Assembly: GCF_013343715.1 (NCBI RefSeq)
Contig: NZ_JABUNR010000013.1
Span: 88,770-152,769 of the forward strand
DNA: 64,000 nt
DNA from: Mesobacillus harenae
GTDB lineage: Bacteria > Bacillota > Bacilli > Bacillales > Cytobacillaceae
Direction of reading: 5' to 3'
The notes beneath the pieces are model-generated. The model was not told the origin of the DNA and did no database searches. It saw only the letters and a list, made by a program, of their open reading frames with translations. The number at the start of each line of letters is the position of its first letter. Position 1 is the stretch's first letter. Shown here in pieces: positions 38,040 to 47,572 of this stretch. The position numbers were made by a program, and so were the translations under genes.

Positions 38040-39174
38040 TTTTGTCCAGGCCTATAATAGATGTAAAGATACTTTTGAAAAGCTTAAAGAAGGAATTCTC
38101 TTCTTTCTTTTCTGTTTTTTCAAAATGGACAGGCAGCTCTTTAACCGGTTTTTCATCAAAATATATAATAGCTTTACCAACTATATTTGGTACCTGTGTA
38201 CTGTCCTTCCATTCTTTTCGGGGTTTTAGAAGCTGATATTTAACATTTAGCAGTTTTTCTTCCTTTTTGGTTACTGGGTAGTATACTGGGTGCTCCAGAT
38301 ACAGCTTGTTTTTGTAAACTTTGCTTTTTACTCCCTCGATTTTACCCTCTGGTAATACCTCCACTAATTTATAGTAACCAAAAGTAGATTCATACATTTG
38401 TATATGGTCATTCCAATCATCAGGGCCATTGAGCGTCACTGCAATTAAATCTAAGCCTTTTTTTGATGCTGTTGTTACCAGTGTTCTTTTAGCCCTCTTT
38501 GTATAACCTGTTTTTCCTCCAGTACAATATTCATAGAGATCTGTTAACAGCCTGTTTTTGTTATGCCACACTCTTTCCCAAGATTCATTGGGATTTGGAG
38601 CGCGGTGAACTTTTGTACCTGCAATTTTTCTATAGATTTCGTTATTCATTGCATATCTTGTTAATATGGCCATGTCATAAGCTGTAGAATGGTGGTTTTC
38701 ATGGTCGTCCAACCCGTGGGGATTAGCAAAATGAGTGTTTTTCATCCCAATCTCTTCTGCTTTTTGGTTCATAAGATAAGCAAAGCCATCCAGGCTCCCG
38801 CCAACATATTCAGCAATGGCAGCAGCTGAGTCGTTACCAGACCTTAGCATCAAGCCATATGTAAGGTCTTCTAGTTTAATTTTTTCTCCTGGCTTTAAGT
38901 AGATCGCGGAACCTTCTGTCCGAGCTGCATTTTCACTTACCTTTACCTGTCTGTCTAACTTCCCAGATTCTATGGCAAGAATTGCAGTCATAATTTTTGT
39001 TATACTTGCAATTCTCCGGACAGTATGGGCGTCTTTCTCATAAATAACCCTGCCGGAATCCTGCTCAATTAAAATAGCGCTTTGGGCACTCACAGAAACT
39101 GCCTCGGTTTTTTGCGGGGTATTCATAAAAAGCAGGACCGCAGCCAAAGCCAAAATAATCCATTTTCTAATCAT
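38032..39174 (-). CDS. dacB: D-alanyl-D-alanine carboxypeptidase DacB (sporulation PBP5*)
   Basis: Trims pentapeptide side chains to set cross-linking of the spore cortex. The 380-residue precursor has a signal peptide (WIILALAAVLLFMNTPQ), the SxxK active site in IASITKIMTAI near residue 54, SGN in LRSGNDSAA near 112 and KTG in TGGKTGYTKR near 210. A C-terminal domain and an amphipathic membrane anchor (FFKLFKSIFTSIIGL) complete it. The ATG at 39172-39174 is chosen by its GAGG and because the signal peptide starts there. It heads dacB-spmA-spmB, preceded by a SigE-type promoter. Confidence 0.94.
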   Translation of the reverse strand: MIRKWIILALAAVLLFMNTPQKTEAVSVSAQSAILIEQDSGRVIYEKDAHTVRRIASITKIMTAILAIESGKLDRQVKVSENAARTEGSAIYLKPGEKIKLEDLTYGLMLRSGNDSAAAIAEYVGGSLDGFAYLMNQKAEEIGMKNTHFANPHGLDDHENHHSTAYDMAILTRYAMNNEIYRKIAGTKVHRAPNPNESWERVWHNKNRLLTDLYEYCTGGKTGYTKRAKRTLVTTASKKGLDLIAVTLNGPDDWNDHIQMYESTFGYYKLVEVLPEGKIEGVKSKVYKNKLYLEHPVYYPVTKKEEKLLNVKYQLLKPRKEWKDSTQVPNIVGKAIIYFDEKPVKELPVHFEKTEKKEENSFFKLFKSIFTSIIGLDKNG

Positions 39175-39208
39175 TGAACAAACCTCGTCTCCTTTATGGG
39201 TTTGTACA

Positions 39209-39236
39209 AGTTTATGCAGGACAAGGTCCAATATGA
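39209..39236 (-). promoter_or_regulatory. SigE-type promoter of dacB
   Basis: On the minus strand TCATATT (39230-39236), a 13-base spacer and CATAAACT (39209-39216). It agrees with KMATATT at all positions and with CATACANT at seven of eight. Confidence 0.72.
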
Positions 39237-39283
39237 CTCGAACTTATTTTCTACTGTCCAGATTGGCTAATAACAAACTTCTG

Positions 39284-40174
39284 TTAATAAGGGGGCCACT
39301 TTATTTCAGAAGCTCGTTCAAGACGTTTTTCTACATCACGCCAATTGACAACCTGCCACCAATTTTCTGCATACGCTCTTCTATTATTCTTATATTGGGG
39401 ATAGTAAGCATGCTCCCAAACATCTAAAACTAAGAGTGGTGTGGTATCCCATTGTGTATAGATCATATGGCTTTCGGATTGGAGGATTTCTAAATGGCGA
39501 GAACGAGGAGACCAGACAAGAAGTGCCCAGCCTGCCCCTCGTAACTGACTGCCCGCTTCAGTAAAATGCTTTTTAAACACTTCAAAGCTGCCAAAGTAAC
39601 TATCTATCATATTAATCAGCTTTCCTTCCGGCTTTCCTCCTCCTTTTGGACTCATGTTTTCCCAAAAAACTGTATGTAAATAATGGCCCGATCCGTGAAA
39701 AGCAAGTTCTTTAGTCCAATGATTTAACAAACTATAATCCCCATTTTCCCTTGCTTTTTTAAGGTTCTCTTCCGCTTGGTTCAGGCCATCGACATACGTT
39801 TGATGATGTTTCTGATGATGGAGTTTCATGATTTCGGAAGATATGAACGGCTCTAAAGATTCATATGGGTAAGCCAATGGAGGAAGCTTATGTTGTCCAA
39901 GCGGAACGGCTGGTTCGTTTATCCATATCGAGCCAACTTGTTGCCTTGAAGAAAAATAATTCTCCATTTCATTGTGCAGTGTTTCGACTTCCAATTGAAG
40001 GTTAACGAGGGCTTTCTCATCTACAGTCGAAGAAAGATTTTCTACTATGTCAGTAAACCGGTCGAGATTGTCCCATACACTTTCAGACTTAGAAATTTCT
40101 TCAGCCTCCAAAAACTTTTTCCATCTTTCGTTCCATTGACCTACTTCCTTAAAATATTCCTCAAACTTGCTCAT
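39284..40174 (-). CDS. Fe/Mn superoxide dismutase with N-terminal extension
   Basis: Superoxide dismutase of 296 residues, about 90 longer than the standard 200-residue enzyme. The C-terminal 200 residues hold the whole catalytic domain: LHHQKHHQTYVDGLN (first metal histidine), LHTVFWENMSPKGGG (second), and LVLDVWEHAYYPQYKN (Asp and His ligands). The N-terminal 90 residues (MSKFEEYFKEVGQWNERWKK onward) are helical and charged, with no signal peptide. This form resembles the SodF/long Sod type of Bacillus. Of two adjacent ATGs I chose the one eight bases from GGAGG. It is not next to dacB in B. subtilis. Confidence 0.9.
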   Translation of the reverse strand: MSKFEEYFKEVGQWNERWKKFLEAEEISKSESVWDNLDRFTDIVENLSSTVDEKALVNLQLEVETLHNEMENYFSSRQQVGSIWINEPAVPLGQHKLPPLAYPYESLEPFISSEIMKLHHQKHHQTYVDGLNQAEENLKKARENGDYSLLNHWTKELAFHGSGHYLHTVFWENMSPKGGGKPEGKLINMIDSYFGSFEVFKKHFTEAGSQLRGAGWALLVWSPRSRHLEILQSESHMIYTQWDTTPLLVLDVWEHAYYPQYKNNRRAYAENWWQVVNWRDVEKRLERASEIKWPPY

Positions 40175-40290
40175 CATTTCATCCTCCAATTTCAAATCTG
40201 CTTGTACCATACCTATGCTGCGAAAATGCAAATCTTGAATGAATTAGCAGGATTGAAAAGAACAAATCATCAATCTTGGATTCCACGTAA

Positions 40291-40357
40291 AAAAAAAGAG
40301 TGCTTTAGTGAACCGCCCTACAACAATAGGGGCAGTTCACGGCTGCTCTCTTTTTTA
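40291..40357 (-). terminator. Long imperfect terminator hairpin after ypuI
   Basis: AAAGAGTGC..TGAAC.GCCCT (40297-40319) pairs with AGGGGC.GTTCA..GCTGCTCTCTTT (from 40327). Both strands have T tracts, so it can act in both directions. Confidence 0.72.
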
Positions 40358-40362
40358 ATACT

Positions 40363-40851
40363 TTATTTAGAATGTAATATTTTAGTACGGTAATCTGTTT
40401 CATAATATTCAAGTTCTTCCCTGATTCTTTGAAACTCACCTTCAAGTCCAGCCATAAGACTGCCTACACCCTTAGTAACACCTTGCCTGAATTTAATTGA
40501 GTTTTTTCCTGTATAGGCGGAACGGCTGTCTTCATACCAAACGTCACTTCTAGGAGAAAAAAACTCTTCTATACAATGGTAATATATTCCGAAAAGGGTT
40601 TTTTCCGCAGCAGGTTTGGAAAATGGATCACCTTGAAGGACAACTTTACAAGCTTCAAGGCCTTCTTCGCAAGAAACAAGCAGTTTACGAAGATTAGACA
40701 AAATTGTCTTATTATAATCTTCGCTGCCTTGAATTTCCTGCTCCATGCTGCTGAGCGTAGTTTCATTAAGAAAATCCTCTAGTTTTAGAACCGTATTGCT
40801 AAGAAAATCTTTAACATCTTTAAGCTGTGAATGAACAATCGTATTTCCCAC
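40363..40851 (-). CDS. ypuI: DUF3907 family protein YpuI
   Basis: A 162-residue cytoplasmic, mostly helical protein of unknown function. Recognisable family features are VKDFLSNTVLKLEDFLNETT at the start, the central IYYHCIEEFFSPRSDVWYED and SRSAYTGKNSIKFR, and the C-terminal helix FQRIREELEYYETDYRTKIL. The start is GTG with GGAGGTG five bases upstream. It lies between scpAB and dacB as in B. subtilis, but behind the extra gene at 40869-41288, with an 18-base gap. Confidence 0.85.
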   Translation of the reverse strand: MGNTIVHSQLKDVKDFLSNTVLKLEDFLNETTLSSMEQEIQGSEDYNKTILSNLRKLLVSCEEGLEACKVVLQGDPFSKPAAEKTLFGIYYHCIEEFFSPRSDVWYEDSRSAYTGKNSIKFRQGVTKGVGSLMAGLEGEFQRIREELEYYETDYRTKILHSK

Positions 40852-40868
40852 TGTACACCTCCGAAAAT

Positions 40869-41288
40869 TTAAGTTGGCTGAATAATAAACTCCAAAGCAG
40901 ATTGAAGTTCATATGGCTGCCCACTTTCTATCGACATTAATACTTCAGTTACCTTTTCATAATTAATGCCACTGAAAACTTCCGCAAAATCCTGCTGTGA
41001 ATTAATGTAAACACGTTTCCGGTGGCGGAAACCCGGATTTTTCAATAAACAAACTAGCGCAACTATATCCCTGAAGAAGACTTCACGTGAGTTAGCTTTG
41101 AAAATTGGATCTTGTTCATAAGGTGTGAAGTTTTGCATCTGTTCTTCAAAGAAGCGGACATATAAAACATGCAATGTTTTTTCTTGTCCATTCTCAGCAA
41201 ACGTTACCTCACTCCGATTAAAAAAATCCTCTGAGGTATTGGACTTCTCTTTTTCCAGCTCATAGCCATTAGAACGAATAATTTTCAA
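40869..41288 (-). CDS. Uncharacterised cytoplasmic protein
   Basis: A 139-residue protein I do not recognise. It begins with TTG, supported by a GGAGGGG site six bases upstream, and reads MKIIRSNGYELEKEKSNTSE. It has no signal peptide or membrane segment. The middle NSREVFFRDIVALVCLLKNP and FRHRKRVYINSQQDFAEVFS are moderately hydrophobic and look folded. It sits 17 bases upstream of ypuI and almost certainly shares its transcript, so the two may work together. Base composition is like its neighbours, so it does not look recently acquired. Confidence 0.72.
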   Translation of the reverse strand: MKIIRSNGYELEKEKSNTSEDFFNRSEVTFAENGQEKTLHVLYVRFFEEQMQNFTPYEQDPIFKANSREVFFRDIVALVCLLKNPGFRHRKRVYINSQQDFAEVFSGINYEKVTEVLMSIESGQPYELQSALEFIIQPT

Positions 41289-41345
41289 TCTTAGCCCCTC
41301 CGGATTTTTACAAGGGAATAACCTTGATTAAATATATTATTAAGA

Positions 41346-41373
41346 AGAAAAAATTCGCTTCATTCTCTGAAGC
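41346..41373 (-). terminator. Possible terminator after scpB
   Basis: GCTTC (41357-41361) pairs with GAAGC (41369-41373); the minus strand then reads GAATTTTTTC. Confidence 0.5.
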
Positions 41374-41418
41374 ATTTAAAATAGTTAATTTATTTTATCA
41401 TATTTTCAGCCGTGTTGC

Positions 41419-42003
41419 TTACAAATCAACTGATTCTTGGAATTTTTCAAAAAACAAATCCGCATCTTCCTCTGTTGGATCGTCCTCTACTTTTTCTGGA
41501 AGTGGAGGAAGTTCTTTAATATTCTTCAATCCGAAGTAATCCAAAAATTCTTTTGTCGTCCCATATAAATAAGCTCGCCCGGTTCCTTCAGCTCTGCCTA
41601 CCTCTTTAATCAGTGCCCGGGAAACTAAGGTGTGTATTGGCCGTTCTGTTTTTACTCCGCGAATTTCTTCAATTTCTGTTCTGGTGATAGGTTGTTTATA
41701 GGCTACTATCGCCAGCGTTTCAAGAGCGGCCTGGGATAAATGTGCAGCGCCCGGTGATTCTACAAGTTTTTTTAAGTAAGGAGCAAATTCTTTTTTAGTC
41801 ACAAGCTGATAAACTCCAGCAAGATGGACAATTGTTACCCCTCTATTGCTGGACTCAAACTCCTCCTGTAAATCAGAGATAAATTCGTTTGCTCTTAACT
41901 CGTCCACTTCGAGAACACCGGATATTTGTTTTAAGGAGAGCCCTTCATCACCTGCAGCAAAAAGAAGGCTTTCCAGAATTCCTTTCCAATTAATGATTTC
42001 CAA
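41419..42003 (-). CDS. scpB: Segregation and condensation protein ScpB
   Basis: Winged-helix kite subunit of the SMC-ScpAB condensin. The 194-residue protein has the family core [40 protein letters not shown], then [12 protein letters not shown] and [16 protein letters not shown]. The likely start is the TTG at 42001-42003 ([15 protein letters not shown]), since AAAGGAG lies nine bases upstream; it overlaps scpA by 14 bases. An earlier TTG in frame would add 13 residues without a site. The acidic C-terminus [11 protein letters not shown] matches B. subtilis. Confidence 0.93.
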   Translation of the reverse strand: MEIINWKGILESLLFAAGDEGLSLKQISGVLEVDELRANEFISDLQEEFESSNRGVTIVHLAGVYQLVTKKEFAPYLKKLVESPGAAHLSQAALETLAIVAYKQPITRTEIEEIRGVKTERPIHTLVSRALIKEVGRAEGTGRAYLYGTTKEFLDYFGLKNIKELPPLPEKVEDDPTEEDADLFFEKFQESVDL

Positions 42004-42757
42004 GTAGTTCCGCTCCTTTCGAGGATACGAATATTTCGGCAAAATTGCTTTCTTGGTCGATGCTGATTTCTTTTCGCTTCATTAGCTCTAAAATCGCAAG
42101 AAACGTAACCACTATATGCTCCTTCTCAGGAACAGGAAAAAGTTCGTAAAAGCTTTTACGATGATTAAACCGGCCCAGCAATTCAAGAATTTCAGCCATT
42201 CGCTTTTCAATCGAAATTTCCTGCCGGCTAATTTTTGTTGACACTGGCCGCTGTAACTTTTTCCTTCTTAAAAGCTTTTGAAAGGCCCCAAGCATATCAT
42301 ACAGAGATATATCCATATTTCCAAGATCCAATGCGGCTTCACGGCTGTAATCAGAAAGATCGCTCGGAGGCTTCGTATACATTAATCCTCGTTCTTCCTC
42401 CATTGTCCTCAAGTCAGTTGCAGCTTCCTTATATTTTTTATATTCAATGAGCCGTTCAACTAATTCATTTCGAGGGTCATCCTCTTCGGATTCAAAATCA
42501 AAGCTTTCATCAAACTGGTCTTCTTCTTGTTTAGGCAGCAGCATTTTGCTTTTGATCGCAAGGAGAGTCGCAGCCATGACCAAATATTCGCTTGCCACAT
42601 CCAGCTGCAGGTCTTTCATTGTATGTATGTATAGTAAATATTGCTCGGTAATGTTAGCCACCGGTATATCATAAATGTCTATCTCAAGACGATTAATAAG
42701 ATGAAGCAGCAAGTCCAGCGGTCCTTCAAAAGCATCAAACTTCACATTGTATTGCAT
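41990..42757 (-). CDS. scpA: Segregation and condensation protein ScpA
   Basis: Kleisin subunit of the SMC condensin complex for chromosome organisation and segregation. The 255-residue protein has the SMC-binding N-terminal domain ([20 protein letters not shown] near residue 10, IKSKMLLP near 72), an acidic linker ([15 protein letters not shown]), and the C-terminal winged helix ([20 protein letters not shown]). The second of two adjacent ATGs is better spaced from GGTGG. It overlaps scpB, the conserved arrangement. Confidence 0.94.
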   Translation of the reverse strand: MQYNVKFDAFEGPLDLLLHLINRLEIDIYDIPVANITEQYLLYIHTMKDLQLDVASEYLVMAATLLAIKSKMLLPKQEEDQFDESFDFESEEDDPRNELVERLIEYKKYKEAATDLRTMEEERGLMYTKPPSDLSDYSREAALDLGNMDISLYDMLGAFQKLLRRKKLQRPVSTKISRQEISIEKRMAEILELLGRFNHRKSFYELFPVPEKEHIVVTFLAILELMKRKEISIDQESNFAEIFVSSKGAELLGNH

Positions 42758-43057
42758 CATTTCCCACCAGCATTCTAAGAGTCTTAAGTTTTCATTATAG
42801 AGGATTTATAAAAGTTATCCAATAAAAAATTTATGGTAAGACCTCACAGCTCTTACCTTCCTGAAAGCTGGCTGAAAAGTAAACATACTAAAGAGTGATT
42901 TAAATGATTCTGGATACGGATACTTACTGATATAAATAATTGTAACAGCCAGCAGATCATCGGCATTAGATGAAATGCACTTTGAGCCATGTTTGTACAT
43001 ATGATAAGCTGTAAATACAAATATTTTTCTCGTTAAAACTGAGGGCAGGAGGTTTTT
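42758..43057. other. Spacer between scpA and ypuF
   Basis: About 300 bases between divergent genes. A poor promoter-like pair TTGTAC, 17 bases, TACAAA occurs around 42990-43020 ahead of ypuF. The minus-strand frame open here has no ribosome site and runs into the antisense of ypuF, so I see no gene. Confidence 0.45.
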
Positions 43058-43573
43058 ATGTATCCACAACAATATATTGAGTATTTAATCCACTTCCACG
43101 GCAGCCGGGATTATTTTGAATGCCATGAACTATTAGAGGAATACTGGAAAGAAACTGATAAAGGAAACAAAAACTCTGTATACGTTGCTCTCATATTACT
43201 TGCCGTCTCTGCTTATCATCACCGTCGCGGAAATTTCCCAGGTGCTATCAGAACCCTTGAGAAGTCGCTGAGTATCTTTCAGCAAACCAAACCCGACACT
43301 GCAAGGCTCGGCCTTGATGAACAGGATTTAGAAAAACTGCTGGATTCCAAGATGCAAGATTTGAGAGCTGAAACACCTTATAAAAGTTTTAATCTGCCCA
43401 TTTCTGATGAAAGACTATTAAACACATGCAAAATGGAGAGTATTCGGATGGGTTATATCTGGCTCAAAGAAAGTGATATGGCAAATGAGGATATCTTAAA
43501 CCGCCATTCTAGCAGAGACAGAAGTGAGGTTATTAATGACCGACTAAAAGCCCTTAAGCTAAAAAGGAATTAA
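43058..43573 (+). CDS. ypuF: DUF309 family protein YpuF
   Basis: A 171-residue cytoplasmic helical protein. The DUF309 signature is at the N-terminus: FHGSRDYFECHELLEEYWKE (residues 12-31, with the FECHE(L/V)LE motif) and then LLAVSAYHHRRGNFPGAIR. Histidines and glutamates of this bundle suggest metal binding, but no activity is established. It starts with GGCAGGAGG upstream. In B. subtilis ypuF lies between ribT and scpA, as here, except that here it is convergent with ribT. Confidence 0.87.
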   Translation: MYPQQYIEYLIHFHGSRDYFECHELLEEYWKETDKGNKNSVYVALILLAVSAYHHRRGNFPGAIRTLEKSLSIFQQTKPDTARLGLDEQDLEKLLDSKMQDLRAETPYKSFNLPISDERLLNTCKMESIRMGYIWLKESDMANEDILNRHSSRDRSEVINDRLKALKLKRN

Positions 43574-43603
43574 TACACTCCCTATTCACAGTAAAAAAAC
43601 AAA

Positions 43604-43660
43604 TCGCCTTGAACAGCCTCTTTAGTAAGCGCATGGCTTTTGACTCGAGGTGAAGCGTAG
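43604..43660. repeat. Dispersed intergenic repeat, remnant G
   Basis: ATCGCCTTGAACAGCCTC, AGTAAGCGCATGG and TTTGACTCGAGG resemble parts of the repeat units at 3745 and 8817. It is strongly shortened. Confidence 0.45.
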
Positions 43661-43672
43661 GAGTTAACCTTT

Positions 43673-44072
<400 letters not shown>

Positions 44073-44260
44073 TCATTAATTAGTCAAACTAATATAGTTA
44101 ACTATAACAAACCCATTTTTTCCATTACAGCGTAAAGTTAAACCTTATACAGTATATGTTATTTGGCTTCCTTGGTTCTTTATTGCTTTTATCGAAGGCA
44201 ATGCATGTTGTTATTATAATACATAATTCATTTTAATACTTCAAATGATATTTTTAATAG

Positions 44261-44353
44261 TCAGCGAGGGCCAATAAAGAGCCAATAGACTACTCCCCAG
44301 CCTAGTGCCAGCACTAGCATCAGGATAAATAATATCCAGTTTTTCTTATTCAA
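44261..44353 (-). CDS. Possible 30-residue single-pass membrane peptide
   Basis: TTG-initiated frame with a strong GGGAGG site seven bases upstream. It encodes MNKKNWILFI followed by LMLVLALGWGVVYWLFIGPR: a lysine start, one membrane helix of about 20 residues and a positively charged end, all in keeping with a real small membrane protein. It lies in the 548-base gap between ribT and lysA. I do not recognise the family. No known toxin pair or antisense RNA is evident around it. Confidence 0.55.
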   Translation of the reverse strand: MNKKNWILFILMLVLALGWGVVYWLFIGPR

Positions 44354-44502
44354 ATTGATTTCCTCCCTACAAGGTAATTCTACACTAGGACCATCTCTTT
44401 ATCCAAGCAAAGCCAATAAGTAACCGGGAGGCATCTACTTAGATACGAAAACACGTAGAGGCGCAGCGGCAGGATATGTTGGCTAATGACAGGAATTTGG
44501 AC

Positions 44503-44580
44503 GAAGTACACTAGTCGCCGGGAGCCGGTTACGGCAATCATACGGATATCCGTAATCGGAACTTTTATTGTTTCCTAAAC
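44503..44580. repeat. ATCCGTAA-type repeat remnant
   Basis: GTACACTAGTCGCCGGGAGC, ATCCGTAATCGGAAC and CCTAAAC line up in order with 52651-52720 and, more weakly, 62341-62397. The three share GGAGC, ATCCGTAA and a TAAAC end. Confidence 0.5.
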
Positions 44581-44585
44581 GATGA

Positions 44586-44621
44586 AAAAAGTTAAGCTGC
44601 CGTGCGGGCGCTTAACTTTTT
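44586..44621 (-). terminator. Intrinsic terminator overlapping the end of lysA
   Basis: AAAAAGTTAAGC (44586-44597) pairs with GCTTAACTTTTT (44610-44621). The minus strand ends in TTTTTTC. Confidence 0.83.
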
Positions 44622-45931
44622 ACCTTTTCCTTTAACGGCATGTCCAGTCGAATTAAATCTTCAAGGGTTTCTCGTTTTACGACTTGCCGTACTTCGCCAT
44701 TTTCAACAAATACAACAGCAGGCTTGGCTAGCCTGTTATAATTATTTGCCATCGAATAACCATAAGCGCCGGTACAAAAAACAGCTAAAATATCGTTGCT
44801 GTCCGTTTTAGGAAGAGGCAAGTCCCAAATAAGCATATCCCCTGATTCACAGCATTTACCTGCTATAGAAACTGTTTCTTCAGGTTCCTCCAAGGCTTTA
44901 TTGGCTATAATCGCCTCATATTTCGCCTGATACAGGGCTGGTCGAATATTATCACTCATTCCCCCGTCTACAGCTACATATTGCCGAACATCAGGCACTT
45001 CTTTACGCGAACCAATTGAATAGAGTGTAGTTCCTGCATCCCCTACTAGGGATCGGCCTGGTTCAATCCAAATTTCAGGCATGCTCATGGAAAAGCGGTC
45101 GGCCTGTACTTTTACTTCAGCAATAATCTCTTCTACGTACTGCGAAGCTGGAATCGGATCATCCTCTTCTGTATATCTAATCCCGAATCCTCCACCCAGG
45201 TTTAACACTTTTACGGAGTGCCCTTTGTCTTTATGCCATTCATTTAATTTTCCAAAGATTTTCCTGGCAGCTAATATAAAACCTGTTGTTTCAAAAATTT
45301 GTGAGCCAATATGGCAGTGAACCCCAAGTAAATCGAGATTTTTAGCATCGATTGCATAATCAAAAGCTTGATCTGCCTGCCCGTTCTGCAGCCCAAAGCC
45401 AAATTTCGAATCTTCCTGCCCAGTTAAAATATAATCATGTGTATGGGCTTCAATACCAGGTGTTACCCTCAGAAGGATCTTCGCTTTCGTCCCCTTTTCA
45501 CCGCAAAGTCTCTCAAGCATCTCCAGTTCATAAAAATTATCAACCACGATGCAGCCAACCTGGTAATTTAAAGCCATTTCAAGCTCTTCCCTGCTTTTAT
45601 TGTTTCCATGAAAGTGAATTTTTTCAATTGGAAATCCTGCTGCTATAGCCGTGTAGAGTTCTCCTCCAGATACCACATCAAGCGAAAGCCCTTCTTCTTC
45701 AGCTAGCTGAACCATTGCAACTGTTGAAAAAGCCTTGCTAGCGTATGCTACCTGTGCTGTGACACCCAATTTTTCAAACGTTTTACGAAAGCTTCTTGCC
45801 CTTTCTCTAATTAACGCTACGTCATAAACATAGAGCGGGGTTCCAAACTTGCCTGCAAGTTCAATTGTATCCACTCCGCCAATTTCTAGATGTCCTTGAT
45901 TGTTGATTTTTGCTGTACCATGAAACTGCAT
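44612..45931 (-). CDS. lysA: Diaminopimelate decarboxylase
   Basis: Last step of lysine synthesis, decarboxylating meso-diaminopimelate with pyridoxal phosphate. The 439-residue fold-III enzyme has the PLP lysine in VAYASKAFSTVAM near residue 62, the HFHGNNKSREEL block, glycine loop LNLGGGFGIRY near 230, EPGRSLVGDAGTTLY near 295, and the CCESGDM motif with the second-subunit cysteine near 345. The ATG at 45929-45931 (MQFHGTAKIN) has GAGGGG; thirteen codons upstream in frame have none. It lies between spoVAF and ribT; B. subtilis has ppiB and the rib operon on that side. Confidence 0.96.
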   Translation of the reverse strand: MQFHGTAKINNQGHLEIGGVDTIELAGKFGTPLYVYDVALIRERARSFRKTFEKLGVTAQVAYASKAFSTVAMVQLAEEEGLSLDVVSGGELYTAIAAGFPIEKIHFHGNNKSREELEMALNYQVGCIVVDNFYELEMLERLCGEKGTKAKILLRVTPGIEAHTHDYILTGQEDSKFGFGLQNGQADQAFDYAIDAKNLDLLGVHCHIGSQIFETTGFILAARKIFGKLNEWHKDKGHSVKVLNLGGGFGIRYTEEDDPIPASQYVEEIIAEVKVQADRFSMSMPEIWIEPGRSLVGDAGTTLYSIGSRKEVPDVRQYVAVDGGMSDNIRPALYQAKYEAIIANKALEEPEETVSIAGKCCESGDMLIWDLPLPKTDSNDILAVFCTGAYGYSMANNYNRLAKPAVVFVENGEVRQVVKRETLEDLIRLDMPLKEKVKS

Positions 45932-45990
45932 ACTTTTCCCCTCATTCCTAATCTCCAAATGTTCATTCAAACGAAGTTCTATTTTTTAAT

Positions 45991-46023
45991 AAAAAGACAG
46001 TTTAAAAATAAAACTGTCTTTTT
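45991..46023 (-). terminator. Intrinsic terminator after spoVAF
   Basis: AAAAAGACAGTTT (45991-46003) pairs with AAACTGTCTTTTT (46011-46023), a 13-bp perfect stem with T tracts on both strands. Confidence 0.87.
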
Positions 46024-46090
46024 GTTCATAGTTTATCCAAATTTAAGTAAACTCACTTTATCATATTATATGTCAATTCGCAATTGCATT

Positions 46091-47572
46091 TTAACTTTTA
46101 AGAGGTTGTTTAACACGGTTTCTAGCATGAACGATACTCGGACGGATTTTAGATCCTGGCACAGCGCGTCGAATCAGAATCTGCATAAATGCTGTAGGCT
46201 CAAACGGGATAAAAGGCCACATATATGGGCTATTCAAAGATTTTATGTGTACTAGGAAAAGAATCCAGATCGTTGTTCCAATCATAAACCCAGGGAAGTG
46301 GAACAAGGCTACAAGGATCAGAAGAATGAGACGGACTAATTTGTTTGCTATACTCAACTCATAGCTTGGTGTAGCATACGTACCAATAGCCGAAACAGCT
46401 ACATATAAAATGACTTCCGGCACAAATAAGCCAACGTCGACGGCAATTTGACCGATTAGCACTGCTGCAATCAGGCCCATTGCTGTCGAGAGAGGTGTAG
46501 GTGTATGGATAGCTGCCAGCCTTAAAAACTCTATCCCTATATCGGCAAAAAAGAGCTGAAGAACGATTGGAATATTAGACTCCTCATTCGGCCCGATAAA
46601 CGAAATTGCTTGTGGAAGCATTTCAGGTTCTAAAACATATAAAAACCATAATGGCAAAAGGATCAAAGAGGCAAGAACGCCAAGAAAACGTACCCATCTG
46701 ACAAACGTTCCAACAGCCGGTGACTGCCGAAACTCTTCCGCATGCTGCAGATGGTGAAAATATGTAGTTGGAGTGATGATAACACTAGGTGATGTATCTA
46801 CATATACGAGAACATGGCCTTCCAGTATGTGGGTGGCTGCAACATCAGCCCGCTCTGTATACCTTACTAAAGGATAGGGATTGTATCCTTGTTTGACCAT
46901 AAACTCTTCAACTGTTTTATCCGCCATTGTAATCCCATCAATCTCAATTGAATTAATTTCTTTTCTCACAACATCAATAAGATCAGGATTAGCAACATCT
47001 TTTAAATAGGCTAGTGCGACATCTGTTTTAGATCGCTCACCTACCTTCAGCATCTCAAACCTAAGCCTCTCATCCCTTATCCGTCTTCTTGTAAGTGCTG
47101 TATTAACAATGATATTTTCAACAAACCCATCTCGAGACCCTCTGATTACCTTCTCTGTGTCTGGTTCTTCTGGCTGACGGCCAGGATAGCTTCTTACATC
47201 AACAACCAGGCCAGTGGTTTCTCCCTCCACAAAGACAACGATTAAGCCGGAAAGAACCTGATCTACAGATTCATCGAGTTTTTCTATTTTCGTTACCGAC
47301 TGGTGGGCCAAGCGGTTTTCAACCAATTGAAATAAATTGGTTGATAGCTTCTCACGATCATTAATTCCAATCAGCTCTTCTACGATTTCAATGATAAACT
47401 GCGTATCACAGAGCCCATTAACATAATAAAAATGAACATTTTTTCTTAGTATTTTTAGCTTTCTAACTCCTAAATCAAAACTTTCACCAAGACCGATTCT
47501 TTCTTTATAGTACCTTTCTATCTCTTCAAGAGACTTAGGAATGGGCTTCTTTTTAGTCTCTGTCCCCATCAT
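46091..47572 (-). CDS. spoVAF: Stage V sporulation protein AF
   Basis: Membrane protein of the GerA/SpoVAF family, located in the spore inner membrane with the SpoVA dipicolinic acid channel. The 493-residue protein has a soluble N-terminal half with the family stretch [20 protein letters not shown] near residue 115 and [20 protein letters not shown]. Five or so membrane segments follow (about residues 290-420, including [15 protein letters not shown]). Two adjacent ATGs are available; the first is 5 bases and the second 8 bases from AAAGGAG. It overlaps spoVAEa by 20 bases. Confidence 0.94.
   Translation of the reverse strand: MMGTETKKKPIPKSLEEIERYYKERIGLGESFDLGVRKLKILRKNVHFYYVNGLCDTQFIIEIVEELIGINDREKLSTNLFQLVENRLAHQSVTKIEKLDESVDQVLSGLIVVFVEGETTGLVVDVRSYPGRQPEEPDTEKVIRGSRDGFVENIIVNTALTRRRIRDERLRFEMLKVGERSKTDVALAYLKDVANPDLIDVVRKEINSIEIDGITMADKTVEEFMVKQGYNPYPLVRYTERADVAATHILEGHVLVYVDTSPSVIITPTTYFHHLQHAEEFRQSPAVGTFVRWVRFLGVLASLILLPLWFLYVLEPEMLPQAISFIGPNEESNIPIVLQLFFADIGIEFLRLAAIHTPTPLSTAMGLIAAVLIGQIAVDVGLFVPEVILYVAVSAIGTYATPSYELSIANKLVRLILLILVALFHFPGFMIGTTIWILFLVHIKSLNSPYMWPFIPFEPTAFMQILIRRAVPGSKIRPSIVHARNRVKQPLKS

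Noticed and set aside
42815..43072. Minus-strand frame between scpA and ypuF
   Set aside because: No ribosome site, and it begins inside the antisense of ypuF.
44354..44611. Lysine or FMN riboswitch near lysA/ribT
   Set aside because: No conserved core of either riboswitch is seen upstream of lysA (45932-45990) or ribT (44064-44260).
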